From: Tanypteryx hageni
Lineage: Eukaryota; Arthropoda; Insecta; Odonata; Petaluridae
Assembly: GCA_028673005.1 (NCBI GenBank)
Contig: CM054118.1
Location: forward strand, 6,350,410-6,414,409
Direction of reading: 5' to 3'
Length of the DNA: 64,000 nt
Below, piece by piece: positions 1 to 10,930 of this stretch. A model generated the notes under the pieces. It was not told where the DNA came from and did not search any database. It saw only the letters and a list, made by a program, of their open reading frames with translations. Position 1 is the stretch's first letter; each line of letters starts with the position of its first letter. The position numbers were made by a program, and so were the translations under genes.

Positions 1-142
1 CCCTCAAGATAGTACCTACTAGTAATACATTACTAACTAGCATATATATCCTGCGTTTCTCGAATACTTGTGTGTTAAATAGATAGATACAGCATTAGGA
101 ACAATTAGATAGGAAAATGACTTTTTTCGTGACTTTGCTCTG

Positions 143-346
143 CTCGAGAAAATTCTCGTCTAACTCGATGTTCAAGTCGGCATCGCGCCTGTTCTTGCGA
201 TTCAGTCGCTCGAGAAATTGTGCGTCTCTTTCGTTGATTTTCGAGTCGATATTGCGTCTGCCTTTGATTTTCGGCTGTTCGAGAGAGTGTTTGTCTAGTT
301 CCTTGTTGTTCAAGTCGCATTTGTTTCCGAACAGTATTTTCTGTTG
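143..346 (-). repeat. Degenerate 69-bp tandem repeat, open on the minus strand as 23-residue units
   Basis: Three successive units start at 143 (66 bp), 209 (69 bp) and 278 (69 bp), each opening with ctcgag or a close variant. The period is a multiple of three. The minus strand stays open through all units (95-370) and reads as repeats beginning LEQ or LER, rich in K, R, D and N. The apparent Met start at 370 lies inside the neighbouring MITE, so it is not a native start. A fourth unit start at 347 (ctctag) is interrupted by that MITE. I do not recognise the peptide repeat. It may be a decayed exon of a repeat protein or simply a minisatellite whose length happens to preserve the frame. Confidence 0.55.
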
Positions 347-354
347 CTCTAGAT

Positions 355-788
355 CAGTGATCGGCAACATGCGGCCCGCGGACTGTGTGCCCCCCCCCCC
401 TCAGAGCGATTTATCTGGCCCGCTGAGATATGATGAAAACGTGATTTGTCAAATTTAATATAAAGAGTTTCATATTTTGGGGCCACATCGGTGTTTGCGT
501 ATCCTTCGGCGGACCGCATTGGAAGTCGCCAATTCTTCGGCGGGCCGGATCAGAGTCGAAATTGGAAGTCACCTATATACTGAGATCCCATATAGGTGAA
601 AATCAATTCTAAATTAGGTTTTTATGATTGACATTTCAATTTTGAAAGTTTAATTATAAAATTTTACATAAAAGTGTACGAATTTATGCGTTAAAGCATG
701 GATTGCTTTTTCATCATAGCTTCGCGGGCCGCACAAAAACCCTTCTCGGGCCGCATTCGGTCCGCGGGCCGTATGTTGGGCACCGCCG
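355..788. mobile_element. hAT-type MITE, copy 1
   Basis: This non-coding element is bounded by inverted ends. The left end begins CAGTGATCGGCAACATGCGG and the right end, read inward, is a close inverse sharing AACATNCGGCCCGCGGA. It is flanked by an imperfect 8-bp target duplication, ctctagat at 347-354 and ctctaatt at 789-796 (6 of 8 matching). A CAG start and an 8-bp duplication are typical of hAT elements. It contains no transposase frame, so it would have moved with an enzyme supplied elsewhere. It sits in the 69-bp repeat. A 5'-truncated relative lies at 5590-5889. The run of C at about 391-401 is unusual and could be unstable. Confidence 0.8.
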
Positions 789-796
789 CTCTAATT

Positions 797-2391
797 GACG
801 TCATTCTTTTTCCCATTCTTTTTGCTCGATAATTATGTTGAGTGTAAAGTCGTTCGAGGCATTTTGGAAGTCGGCTATTTTTCCTAAGAGCTACAAAGTG
901 TCGTATTGTAACTAAAGTTTTAAATGTTTTATCCTCCTGAGAATTGAAGCGTATTCTTGTTGTAAAAGAATAAAAGTTGCAACGAAGTCTTTTTGAAAGT
1001 CTTCGCTCGCGCTAAGTTTTTTTTAAGATGCCTCCTTTTTTATCGAGTTAAAGCATTAACGACGAGTTTTTTCCCATTCCAGGTGCCGCGCGTTTTATGA
1101 GTCCCACCCTTTCCCCCTTTCCAATATCAAATATTGAGCATTTATTTACTTTTGAAATTGCTTTTCATTTTCCCTGTTTTCCACGATTTATCCTGCTCGC
1201 TCCTGTGATTTGATGTGGCCATTCTGTGATGAAGTGTCGTGTGTGTGTGTTTCAAGAGAAGTTTCTCTCATCTCTGGAGGATACGGATGACTTATTACAT
1301 CGCTGGAACATTCGCACCGCAGCAAAGGTAGGGATACGCTTTTCCCCCTAGGAATAGATATTTCATATTCCCCGTTTATTCTAGCTTCGGTCATAGTCGA
1401 AGGCATAAGCATCCCTTGGAACCAAGTCTTAGCGTGCTTAGAATTTGAGATTATAATGTGCCATAATTAGAGGTGGATTGAAGGAGATAAAAATGAAAGC
1501 CTTTAGTAAATAAAGAATATTGAAGGAGTTCTAGTATTTACACGTAAAGTCGATTGCCATTTATATCCTCGATATAAATCCATCCTTTTATCTGTCCAAT
1601 TACATTAATCTAAACCGCTCACATTTAAATCGCCTTGACCTTTGCTAAGGAATCATATTTTTCAAGTCTGCTGTTAAATGTCACTCACCAGAGCTTAAAA
1701 ATTGCAGTGTTTTATAAAATGGAATATTTAATACAAAAATGTTTACCATTTGAGAAATTTGTCATCTTACTTTCAAAAAACTATTCTGTGAAACTTAGTA
1801 TTTGCCGAATCCTCCTGCTTCAATTATGTTAGTACCCATCATAACAGTTTTTTTACCGAATGCACACACATCACAGGAGGTGATTAAGCTATGCTCTTGC
1901 TATTTACGCGAAGAAAACACTTCCCGCGGTTTGTTATATTTGTAGCAACAGTGCATCTTCTGAGTCGCTTCCAGTCAATACGCATTTGAGAAAGTTAGCG
2001 CAATGTAGGGATATTGTACCGATTTTAAAACATTTTATTAGGGAAAAAATGCCGTGTTTTGGTTTAGATACGGAAAAATGCCGTGTTTTGGTTTAGATAC
2101 GGAAAAATTGGTCACTACATTATTGCCAGATGACTTTATTTACGCTGACACACTCAACTGGCAGTACGCATGCCATTGTTTAGTTTACATCTGTACAAAC
2201 TCTCTTTATTGCTATATTGCTCATATCGTACATGAAGTGCAAAGCATTTGCTCATTATCAAATGGCGGTAAACATTGTACGCGATATTTTGCATCTCAGG
2301 CGTCCTTTTTAATGTGATTAATCAAGTTCCGCACCGAATGTAAATATTTGTCAAATGAATCCAGCTCAGCAAATAAGTTGGCTCGTTAATT
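797..2391. other. No gene recognised
   Basis: AT-rich sequence without a recognisable coding frame or element apart from the 29-bp duplication at 2049-2106. The short open frames here (all under 90 codons) show no family features. Confidence 0.5.
2049..2106. repeat. Perfect 29-bp tandem duplication
   Basis: Two identical copies of 29 bp (2049-2077 and 2078-2106), each starting atgccgtgttttggtt and ending cggaaaa. The identity suggests a recent slippage duplication. Confidence 0.9.
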
Positions 2392-2635
2392 CCAAATTTA
2401 ATAGACTCGGAAAGTAAATGAATCTGGAATAATTTTGGACCGCCAAGCATTGAGTTGATGTATGACGTAACAGTGGATGTTCGAAATTAATTCAAGCGTC
2501 CGAATGTAATAATTAACAGCGCAATTTGTATGCCAGGGAAACAGCTTTCTAGCATTATAGTATGTTCGTAGTAGTGCCTTAGATAGACAATGTAACGCAA
2601 TAAATATCTTGAAACGCAACCGGAACCACCCTGTA
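2392..2635 (-). mobile_element. Probable Tc1/mariner-type transposon end fragment
   Basis: Read on the minus strand from 2635, the sequence starts TACAGGGTGGTTCCGG, a TA-CAGGGTG type terminus like the one at 6707 in this window and common in arthropod elements with DDE transposases. No transposase frame follows. The inner boundary is uncertain because no second terminus was found. Confidence 0.4.
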
Positions 2636-4768
2636 TTTTATTTGTTGCAATTCATTTTTTAATTAAACGGAAGCGGGCGGTTTCAATATCCAGTTAAATT
2701 TTTACGAAGGGTTTATCTTGCTTTCGGTTATGGCCGCTAAGAAACTTAAGCTCGAAGATCGTTCGAATAAAACTAATGATTTTCTTTTAGTAGTAAAAAT
2801 ATATTCTCATTTAAGCGAATCGGCAAATGAATAGGAAGAGGTCGATAATTGCATGATAGTACAAAAGTCAGCAACTCCAGCACGGCAGGGTGAATTCGTA
2901 CGGAGCCATACGCGTTCACATACTTAAACGCACATTCCCTTTGCAATAGTTTTTCCTATTTACGAGGAATTAAAACAAAAAATACCTTAGTTTTTAATTC
3001 GAATATTTTAAAGGCGATGCAGTGATTTCAATTATTCATCGCAGTTGTCCTATGATTTACTGTTTCCTTCCACAACTGCTTCAAGCGGCTCCAGTTTATT
3101 TAATCCATGATTCATATGTGGCGATATCAAAGACAACAACTTTTCCTCCGCGCCGAAACATATTTTTCTCAAAATACAGAAATCATACGTTCACTTTTCT
3201 CCGGACGACTTAGGACGTCCGCATTTGTCATCCGCGCCTCTCCATAAGCCTGAGAGCGGAGAGAGTTTTAAGTGATAAAGTGTTCGGTTCTTCCGAGTGA
3301 GTCTAGCGCGATAAAAGTGATATTCCACGTTGAGAGAATTGGAGCAAGATATACGAATTTATTATGATTATTTATTTCAGTTTTTTATTATTTATGGTAG
3401 AAAACTTTAAGGTGACCTTTAGAAAGTAGTGTATTTAGTGTACGTTAAAATCATGCACCATGATATTAAAAAGGTTCGAGGAAGTATACTATAAAAGAAA
3501 TGAGATTTACGTTCATTGAAACTGCTAATTTTGAGTTGTACATTCTATTCCTGAAACGGGTGACTTTAATGTGTTAGTAATGAGAATCACAAATTAATCG
3601 TGTAACTTCTTGCTGATATGTTGTCAAGAGTATAGGGCTATTTACAGGATACTAAGTAATTAATAAACATGACGTGTATGTATCACAAATTTCTTTTACT
3701 TGTATCCTTATGAGAAATATACCGCAATACATCCATAAGGAATATTTCATATGAAATTACCTTCATAAAATTTCCTGCTTTTCTATTTATTTGGAAATAT
3801 TAATTCATTGTTTTGAATATGTTTCCAATGGAATTAAAAAATGAAAATATCTTCTGTGTATCTGCACTCGGCAAAAATCACGCATTAGTAAATAAGTATC
3901 TTTCTTAGATAAAATCTACGCATAAAATAAGCTTTGATTTTCATTTAATATAGAATAAATTTTCAGTTGTTTTGGGTTGGTGGTAGATTTTCGAGGAGCA
4001 TTAAAGTTTTTTTTGTAAGCTTGAAAAACTTTAGAAAAGAGAAATGATTCAGAAATATATATTAACAGCAGATATTGATATATGGTGAATTATCGGACTT
4101 AAATATTTCGTCACTTTTTAAAGATAATCTAACGAGTCATTAATGATCGGGCGTATTTTATTTTTAATTTATCATTTAAATTTAAAGAGAACTCTTTCCG
4201 TTGCATTATCTTTCCTTGCCACATCCGTGAAATAAAAGAAAATCGAAATTTACTTTTAAAAAATTTCAGGACTCCGGCTGACATGAATATCCGTTTAGGT
4301 AACGCAGCCAGCTAGATGTGAATAGAATATTAGTAATTGTAACATAGTTAAGAATGTACACGTTGCACCGGAATTTGTCCAAGGTTCAGTGAACTTATAA
4401 TTTTTTCTCGCATGTTTGACTCTCCTATTATGATCTTTTATTTTCCTCGGAAAACGAATATCGGTGTCGTTCTGTCACGCAATCGATCTCCCGTATTTTA
4501 TCGTCATAATCGTGTCTACCTATGTACACGGGCTTTTCACTACTCCTAAAACCTCCTGCAATGGACCTTCTGACCAATATTTCTCCAAGAGCGTTAACCT
4601 GGCTTTCAGTCTGCGATACTCGAAAGAGTTCATATCCGTTTATAGTTACGTTATGTTTTGCTTCTGGTCATACGTGTGTTTTGCGAATTTGGCTGCTCTG
4701 GTTTGGACTCCTTTTGACTCAGTCACGCGATCCGAGTGCTTGAGGTTCATTAGACCTGTGGTCTAATC
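2636..4768. other. No gene recognised
   Basis: AT-rich sequence. I see no transposase, RT or host-protein motif in any short frame and no clear inverted ends. The overlapping frames at 4464-4766 have no family features. Confidence 0.5.
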
Positions 4769-5004
4769 CAGCATTTCTCAACTTTTTCGGTCACGATACA
4801 CATGACTGTCGACGCTCACGTGTGCGACACACTGCACATTACAATCCGCTAAAACAGTAAGAGGAGGAATTTTGAGTAATAAGGTAGAAAACTTTCCGTG
4901 ACAAAATTTATTTTTTACAAGCCGTTATTAAGATTTTCGGCGACGCACCTCCCGGCTCTTCGTGACACGCTATTGTGTCGCGACCCACCAATTGAGAACC
5001 TTTT
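4769..5004. mobile_element. Short hAT-like MITE
   Basis: The left end CAGCATTTCTCAACTTTT and the right end (ATTGAGAACC, with tttt following) are inverse versions of the common hAT terminus CAGNGGTTCTCAA. The interior is rich in CACG/CGTG words, including CACACTGCACA and GTGTCGCGACCCACC, as in other hAT non-autonomous elements. The length is about 236 bp. No clean 8-bp target duplication is visible, so the outer boundaries are approximate. There is no coding content. Confidence 0.6.
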
Positions 5005-5221
5005 TAACAAAGGCTGTATTAAAATGCGTGTGCGGACTACGCCGGCAGAAGAATGTAAGGGCAAATAATCCAACTATAGCGGTTTTAATAAATACGATAA
5101 TGTGTCATTTTTTGGCAGTGGACGAAATGGAAGTCATCCACATTTACAAGTAATATGCCAATTGTTTATGACAAACGAATGAGAATTTTTTAAATGCAGA
5201 ATATGCAGAAAAGTTAACAAA

Positions 5222-5482
5222 GGGAAAGGGAGGGGGAAGCTGCCTGCCTCCCTCCCTCCTCTGACCCCCTCGCCATCTATTTTTTTTCCTTTTTTTTCTC
5301 TTCATAGTCTTAAATTGTTGTTAAATTCCTATTTGATTGATATCATTTATGCCTATATTTGATTCCTAGTTGATTGATATCAATATTACCTATGTTTCAT
5401 CATAATTTCTTACACCTCCCCCCCTCCCGTTCCTACACCCACCTCCTTTTCTTTATTATTACATCCACCTCCCGTTCCCCCC
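5222..5482. repeat. C/CT-rich low-complexity stretch with short duplications
   Basis: Runs of ctccctcc, ccccctccc and cacctcccgttcc alternate with T-rich tracts. A phrase around 'gattgatatca' is repeated at about 5335 and 5372. No gene. Confidence 0.6.
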
Positions 5483-5589
5483 TCCCTTACACTCATTGGA
5501 TAAAAACGACGGAAAAATAAAACATTTGAAACAATTTCATTTTCAAAAGGTCATTTTCTATCCCAACGATCCATTTCAACACAGTGACA

Positions 5590-5889
5590 ACTTTTTTACG
5601 TCGAGGGCCGCATCGGTGGTTGCGAATCCTTCGGCATTGGAAGTTGCCAATTCTTCGGCTGGCCGGATTATAGCTTAAATTGGAAGCTGTATATATACTC
5701 GGAGGTTCCATATAAGTGAAAATCAATTATGAACAAGGTTTTGTTGGTTAACATTTCAATATTAAAAGTTTTATTATAAAAATATTCATAGATATGCATG
5801 AATGTGTGTTAAATTTTTGGGATTTCTTTTCATGATAGCATTTCGGGTCGCACGGAAACCCTTCTTGGGCCGTAAGCTGGGCGCCGCTG
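5590..5889. mobile_element. hAT-type MITE, copy 2 (5' truncated)
   Basis: The sequence parallels 480-788 of copy 1: a 'gggccgcatcgg' motif, 'atccttcgg', 'gccaattcttcgg', the block around 'atataagtgaaaatcaatta', and a terminal 'gggccgta...gcgccgctg'. The left terminus of copy 1 is missing. Copies 1 and 2 differ at many positions, so this is an old dispersed family. Confidence 0.8.
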
Positions 5890-6706
5890 CTCTATGAGAG
5901 AAGCATGCAAATCGGCGCAGGGCTTCATAAAATTGCATTTTTAAATTGGTTAAAATTGAGTTAGAAACTCGGGATCAAAAGAATTTTATAGCTTAAGGAA
6001 TGTGGTAATTATTTTTTGACTGAATTCATATCCATACCGAATTGGCATGGAAATTTGTTTTTAAATTGGAAATAGGATATTTTCAGTAATGCAAAATATA
6101 AACTATGTCCAATCTATAATAATAACGCAACTTGTACTTCACTCACTGACTGAGATAAATCACTTTGCTACTTCGAGAAGGGCTGGAAATCTGAAATTTG
6201 ATGTATAGGTAGGTGGAGTGACAAAACCGACGAGAAAACTCGCAAATTACATAAAAGTTAATATTTAAGGGGTCTTTTTAACCCCAACCTTCCATTTCGA
6301 TTACCCATAAGAAAAGCATGGGATTCAGTGCAAGTTTTTCTAAAAACGCATTTTCAAATTGCATAAATTGGGAAACGAATTCAGGAAAAGAACAGTTGTC
6401 TATATGAAAAAGGGAGTTCTTAAATTGTTAAAGACAGAACTCAAATTTATACCAAATTAGCGCTAATATGTATTTGCTTTAAATCGGAAAAAGGTGTGAA
6501 ATTTTCCTCTTTTCAACAATGGAAATTAAAAACGTTTTAATGCTTTTAATGGAAATTAATGCTGTCATAACGAATTATAGAGGAACCTCCATTACTCGAA
6601 TCTCAGGGGAAAGTAAACATTATTCGAGTTATAGAATAATCGAATTACGGAAATATATTTTCTCAATTTAAAAATTGAGTCATCACCAAGTTTATTCCCG
6701 TAAGTA
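5890..6706. repeat. Degenerate repeat containing a 'cataagaaaagcatgg' motif
   Basis: No gene. The stretch shares short motifs with 23690-24110 and around 10610: 'cccataagaaaagcat', a 'ctgaaattt' phrase, and 'ggggt...ctaacccca'-like sequence. This points to an old dispersed non-coding family whose boundaries I cannot place. Confidence 0.35.
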
Positions 6707-7060
6707 TACAGGGTGATATGTAAATACCTCCGAAAACTTCGGGAGCATGTTAAGCAGGTTCAAAATAAAGAGAAAAGTTATATACCGATAGACGCACCGT
6801 TTACGAGATACAGCTCCATTTATTTCATGTCGCTGAGTTGGAGTTGGGGTCATAGAAGGAATAAGATGGGCAGCATTGTTGTGCGTAACTTTATTAATGT
6901 TCTTATCAATCCTATGAAGTATATAAAAATCATAAGAAATGTTCAAAAACACATACTTCCGAACGTATGCACGCTTAAGTCCTTCGTCATAAGGACTTCC
7001 TGATACGCTCAAAGAGGACAGGTTGTGCTGCAACGGTTTGACAAGCATTTTGAATCCTCT
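6707..7060 (-). mobile_element. Terminal part of a TA-CAGGGTG-type DNA transposon
   Basis: The terminus TACAGGGTGATATGTAAATA lies at 6707-6726. About 120 to 195 bp inward is a block whose inverse copy occurs at 8019-8108, next to a DUF4817-type transposase start, so both probably derive from the same family. The 118-codon minus-strand frame here (6692-7048) covers terminal non-coding sequence and is not a gene. Confidence 0.5.
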
Positions 7061-7139
7061 GCCAAAGATCTTCTCTTGCGCTGACTTATTCAGCGCAAAC
7101 CATAGTCTAAGGGTCCTATAAATGCAGAAATCGCACGCA

Positions 7140-7552
7140 TTATCGGCAGAAATTCCGCGTATTTTCCTTTTGCTCGTTTGTCAGATTTTTGGGCGCCATT
7201 TTTGCGCAAACTTTTCGCATGTCCAATTGATCCGTCACATTTGATGGACGGCATTTTTATTAATGCTCAGCTCATTTTCAACGAATCTAACCGACTACCG
7301 TCGGTCTGTAGCAATGAAAGACCTCACCCCGCTCCACATTCTCATCTGATTTCACCGTGGAAGGTCTTCCCGAGCGATGATCATTTTCCACATTATCTCC
7401 TTCCTTAAATGCCTTGTGCCACCAAAAAACTTCTGCTATGGATAAAACTTCATCACTATACCCTCTTTTTAATTTTCAACCATTTCCGTAGAAGTTTCGT
7501 TCAATTTGACGCAAAATTTAATGGCGTACCGTTGCTCGATATTCCGCTCCAT
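7140..7552 (-). pseudogene. mariner (SETMAR-type) transposase, N-terminal remnant
   Basis: Read on the minus strand from an ATG at 7550-7552, the sequence gives MERNIEQRYAIKFCVKLNE, then a damaged stretch with GRPSTVKSDENVERG, then LDMRKVCAKMAPKNLTNEQK. These are the consecutive landmarks of the paired helix-turn-helix DNA-binding half of mariner transposases. Several stops and frame changes break it. The catalytic DDE half is absent on this side, the recognisable match fading near 7140. In an intact element this half binds the terminal inverted repeats in the nucleus. This copy cannot be functional. It is flanked by other transposon debris. Confidence 0.8.
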
Positions 7553-7768
7553 TTTTACCGTTACGAGATGGACAAGAACGACCTTGAATAGTTAACAAAT
7601 ACACGGCCGACAATCAACGGAACAAGACGCAACTGTTCTCATTGTTTAAACAATGGTAAGGGGGTAGGAGGGGGCAGTGTTGTCACATCGTGCATAAGAA
7701 TTTCAGTCTCATTACATTAGGGATAGCCCTCGTACTTTCGTGAACTCTTTAAGAGAAGGGTCGTCGTT

Positions 7769-8018
7769 ATGGATTATTCTTTTGAAGATTATGCAGACAT
7801 GCACTTAGTGTGCGGTGAAATGGAAGGAAAGGCATCAGCCGCAGTTCGCCGATATCGTTAGGAGTTCCCGAATCGCCGTACGCCTACTGACAAAACGTTT
7901 TTTCGGTGGATCGCCGATTGCGAGAGACGGGTACACTAGCTCCGAGAAATATTGACAAGGGGCGAGTTAGTAATCGTGCTCCCGAAATGAAGGAACGAGT
8001 TCTGATTGTTGAGAACAT
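7769..8018 (+). pseudogene. DUF4817-type HTH transposase, N-terminal remnant
   Basis: The frame begins at an ATG at 7769 and reads MDYSFEDYADMHLVCGEMEG, then AAVRRYR, a stop, EFPNRRTPTDKTFFRW. After a frameshift it continues LRETGTLAPRN. This matches the HTH module seen at the N-terminus of an arthropod DDE transposase family (acidic YADMHLVYGE-like start, RFPNRR.P...TF, LRETG). There is one stop, one frameshift and no following catalytic domain in this orientation. Downstream it joins non-coding terminal sequence (8019-8108), as expected of an internally deleted element. A catalytic half of what may be the same family lies on the opposite strand at 8392-8816. Confidence 0.75.
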
Positions 8019-8108
8019 TAATAAAGTTACGCACAACAATGCTACTCCTCTTATTCCTTCTATGACCCCAACTCCCACTCAGTGGCATGGACTAAATGGA
8101 GCTGCTGT
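8019..8108 (+). repeat. Inverse copy of transposon sequence at about 6830-6900
   Basis: The block from 'gaacattaataaagttacg' to 'aaatggagctg' is the reverse complement, with few mismatches, of sequence at about 6826-6905. The pair forms an inverted repeat separated by about 1.1 kb and ties the two transposon fragments to one family. Confidence 0.8.
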
Positions 8109-8110
8109 AG

Positions 8111-8391
8111 TATAGCTTTGTACAGGGCAGAAAGATGGACGCTAAGAAAAAATGGCATAAAATACTTGGAAAGCTCTGAAATATGGATTTGGAGGGGAAT
8201 GCTGAAGGTAAATTGGACAGATAGGATGAATAACGATGAAGTACTACGAAGAGTAGGAGAGAAGCGATTGGTTATAAAGACTATTAGAAAGAGGAAGTCA
8301 AACTGGGTTGGACATTTCCTGAGGAGAGAGAGATGTGTTAGAAGGGAAACTAGATGGAAAAAGGGAAAGGGTAGGAAAAGGTTTCAGGTTG
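8111..8391 (+). pseudogene. RTE-like LINE fragment (C-terminal region of the RT protein)
   Basis: The frame gives SIALYRAERWTLRKNGIKYL, later NDEVLRRVGEKR and NWVGHFLRRE. This is the region after the RT palm in the LINE at 11975-13577, and nucleotide identity to that copy is obvious (start near 13156). Both ends are truncated: it begins abruptly after transposon sequence at 8108 and stops at about 8391, where minus-strand transposase sequence starts. It has no catalytic residues. It is a dead fragment placed between two halves of transposase debris. Confidence 0.85.
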
Positions 8392-8816
8392 AAGCCTCTC
8401 CTCGAAGTTCAACATCACCTGCTGAACCATGTGTCGTGGGATAGCCAACACTTCGCGTCGTATAGCCTCCTTCAGTTCTGGCAAAGTTCGCGGTTTGTTT
8501 ATGTAAACTTTCGCCTTCAAGTATCCCCAGAGAAAGTAATCACATGGGGATAGGTCAGGTGAACGAGGTGGCCAGGAAATGTCTCCCCGCAACGAAATGA
8601 GGTGTTCCGGAAACAAGCGACGTAATTCAGCCATTGCTGCTCTTGAAGTGTGGGCAGTTGCCCCATCTTGTTGAAACTACATGGGACGAATATTGATGCC
8701 TCGTCTTCACAGCTCGGGTACGAGAAAAATGTGAACCATTTCAAGATAACGGTCAGAGTTAACAGTGACCGCTACACCATAAGCGTCCTCGAAAAAATAA
8801 GGGCCAATGTACTAAT
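8392..8816 (-). pseudogene. DDE (IS630/Tc1-mariner-like) transposase, catalytic-half remnant
   Basis: On the minus strand the order of landmarks is FFEDAYGVAVTVNSDRYLEM, a stop, FQQDGATAHTSRAAMAELRR, WPPRSPDLSPCDYFLWGYLK and a tail LKEAIRREV. FQQDGATAHT carries the second catalytic Asp, and PRSPDLSPCDYFLWG is the conserved region around the third acidic position of this DDE family. Two stops interrupt the upstream part. The chain runs into the LINE fragment at 8391 instead of its normal C-terminus. Together with the HTH half at 7769 on the other strand it suggests an inversion or two independent copies. Confidence 0.85.
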
Positions 8817-8999
8817 GTACATACTTGTTTTTCTATTTTTTCACGTGTATTATATTGTATTTATATTTATAAGTAGTTATATTAATTTTAAGTTCATAAG
8901 CAAATCACAAAATCACAAATATTTTGTTTACATAGATTGCGAAGACTGTTCTCTCAGAAAACAACAATAAGAAATTCGTATATTTCTCTCCCATGCTCT

Positions 9000-9860
9000 T
9001 ACGACATGATCTGTGAGGTATAGATTAAAGAATTTACTTGGATAGAGAACAACATTGCTACAAGGTAGTCCCCGAGAACTTATAATTTCGACTTATAGTT
9101 TCGGGGCTAAAAACTCGAGACTAGCCCAATCTTTCGATACCGCTTCATACGTTATCTCTTATTATGAACGCCTCTGTGCATTCCATTTATTGAGTATACT
9201 TTTCCATGTTGTTTACCAGCGAAGCGGTAGTACCGAATCGCCTTATGGGCACGTCTGGTCTGTCCGTCCGTCGTAACTTTCATCTCCTAAACTGCTGGAC
9301 GGATTTTAATTAAATTAAGTAGAAGTGACCCTTATTAAAATTTATAGCCCAATTGCGATTTTTCCTGTGTTCGACAATTAGTACTAATTTACATAATTAC
9401 TTGAATAAAGTTATACTTATATCTTGTTAAATGGGTTCCGTCATGCGACAATATAATGCCATATTTTTATCTCCCTCGCTCTTACTCGTATATGATCTTT
9501 AAAGTACAGATTAAAAAATATTTGGATAGAGAACGGCATTTACTACAAAGAAGTCCGCGACACCACACATTTACGAGTTATAGTTATGTAGATACAAAAT
9601 TTGAGAAAATTCCGATCAAAGCGTCGCATACTTGAGTTATATCGATTGCTAACAACAGTTAAAAACCCACCCATATTTTTTTCAAGGCATACATGTTCTG
9701 TGAGGCATAGATAAACCAATTTATTAGGAGAGAGGACATTATTTTCCACTAAAAAGTCCGCGGTACCAAATAATTACGAGTTATAGTTTCGGAGATAAAA
9801 ATTCGTGAAAACCCCAAGCAAAATCGTATATTCTGTTTAAATCGATCGCTCAAATCAAAA
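9000..9860. repeat. Degenerate direct repeats (three copies)
   Basis: A block containing 'gatctgtgaggtatagatta', then 'acaaggtagtcc', then 'cttatagttt' recurs in diverged form at about 9010, 9494 and 9697, with spacing of about 480 and 200 bp. A 'gtccgtccgtc' tract lies between the first two copies (about 9260-9272). No coding sense. Confidence 0.55.
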
Positions 9861-10200
9861 GTGCTATACCTGCGGCCCACGGGCCAGATGCGGCCTACTA
9901 AACAATTTTATGCGGCCCACAGCCAGTGTTTCATAGTTTTCAAAACTTTTTCATCTTTATTTTGATTTACATATATTATTTCTGATCAACGCCTGTTAAA
10001 ATATCTTTCGTTCAAATTGAACCATTTAGCAAATATTTCTCAATTCAAAAATATTCTTTTTAGGGTTATTTTTCATATTTTCTCAAATGCATATGGTTCG
10101 GAGTTGTTAGCGGTTTTATGAGGCTTAATACATTCTTAATATATTCGGTGATCTTAATATAAAAGTTATTAAAAAACATAAACTGCTAACTATATTTTTT
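9861..10200. mobile_element. hAT-like terminal fragment rich in 'gcggccc'
   Basis: The sequence 'tgcggcccacgggccag', followed by 'tgcggcctac' and 'tgcggcccac', resembles termini of hAT elements that start CAG...GCGGCCCACGGGCC. No opposite terminus or target duplication was found. The remainder to 10200 is AT-rich and non-coding. Confidence 0.35.
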
Positions 10201-10930
10201 TAAATGTATTCAAGCGTAGCTGTATCGCGGGCTGCTATTGCTTTTTAATGGAAATTTGTAATATGCATAGCAATGATTTAAGTCATTTTAATGTGAAATT
10301 GATTGGTTTATTTCAACCTACGACGTATACGTAGGACAACGTATACATATAACGACGTCATAATTTTATTACACGATATATGGTATTAAATATAATACGC
10401 ATCACTTATTTTTGTAATGGAAATTGATAATCTATCTCAAGTTCTCAAGTGTCCGTCAATCTTTCTGACTGTCACGCCTATTTAAGACACTTTCAAATAG
10501 TCTACAGATCTGAAATTGGGCACGACGATAGATCAGTGGATGCAACCCCTGGGAAACGACTAAAATTCCAAAAATGTTCGTTTCTTTGGGGTTTCGTTTC
10601 TATATTTCGTAAGAGAAGCATGGGAATCGGCCCGGCACCTATAGGAAATACGTTAAAGGATGTTGAATTTTAACGGGCATTTACCATTCACTCCACAGAG
10701 GGAGTAACAGGAAGCAAAAGAGAATGGGAGGGATGTTTGGTTCAGATATTAAAAGGCAATGAAGAAAAAAAGGGGAAGAAAGACCAAAGTTATACTTCTG
10801 GGTGTAATTTCTGTTTCTCATAAGATAACACACACAAATGAATTTATTGACCCGCAGTCTTTCAATATTTTACGAATTTAAGTTAAAAACTAGGGGCCCA
10901 TATTGCAGTACTTCCTGCAATCATCTAGAG
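10201..10930. other. No gene recognised
   Basis: AT-rich. Two features only: a cluster of 'acgtatac' words at about 10323-10350 (cctacgacgtatacgtagg) and a motif near 10611 ('taagagaagcatgggaatcgg') resembling the dispersed repeat at 5890. No coding frame with family features. Confidence 0.45.

Noticed and set aside
117..458. 113-codon plus frame
   Set aside because: It crosses the MITE boundary and the C-run; it is opposite to the more regular minus-strand repeat frame.
8082..8444. 120-codon continuous plus frame as one gene
   Set aside because: It is a chimera of transposon end, LINE fragment and antisense DDE transposase.
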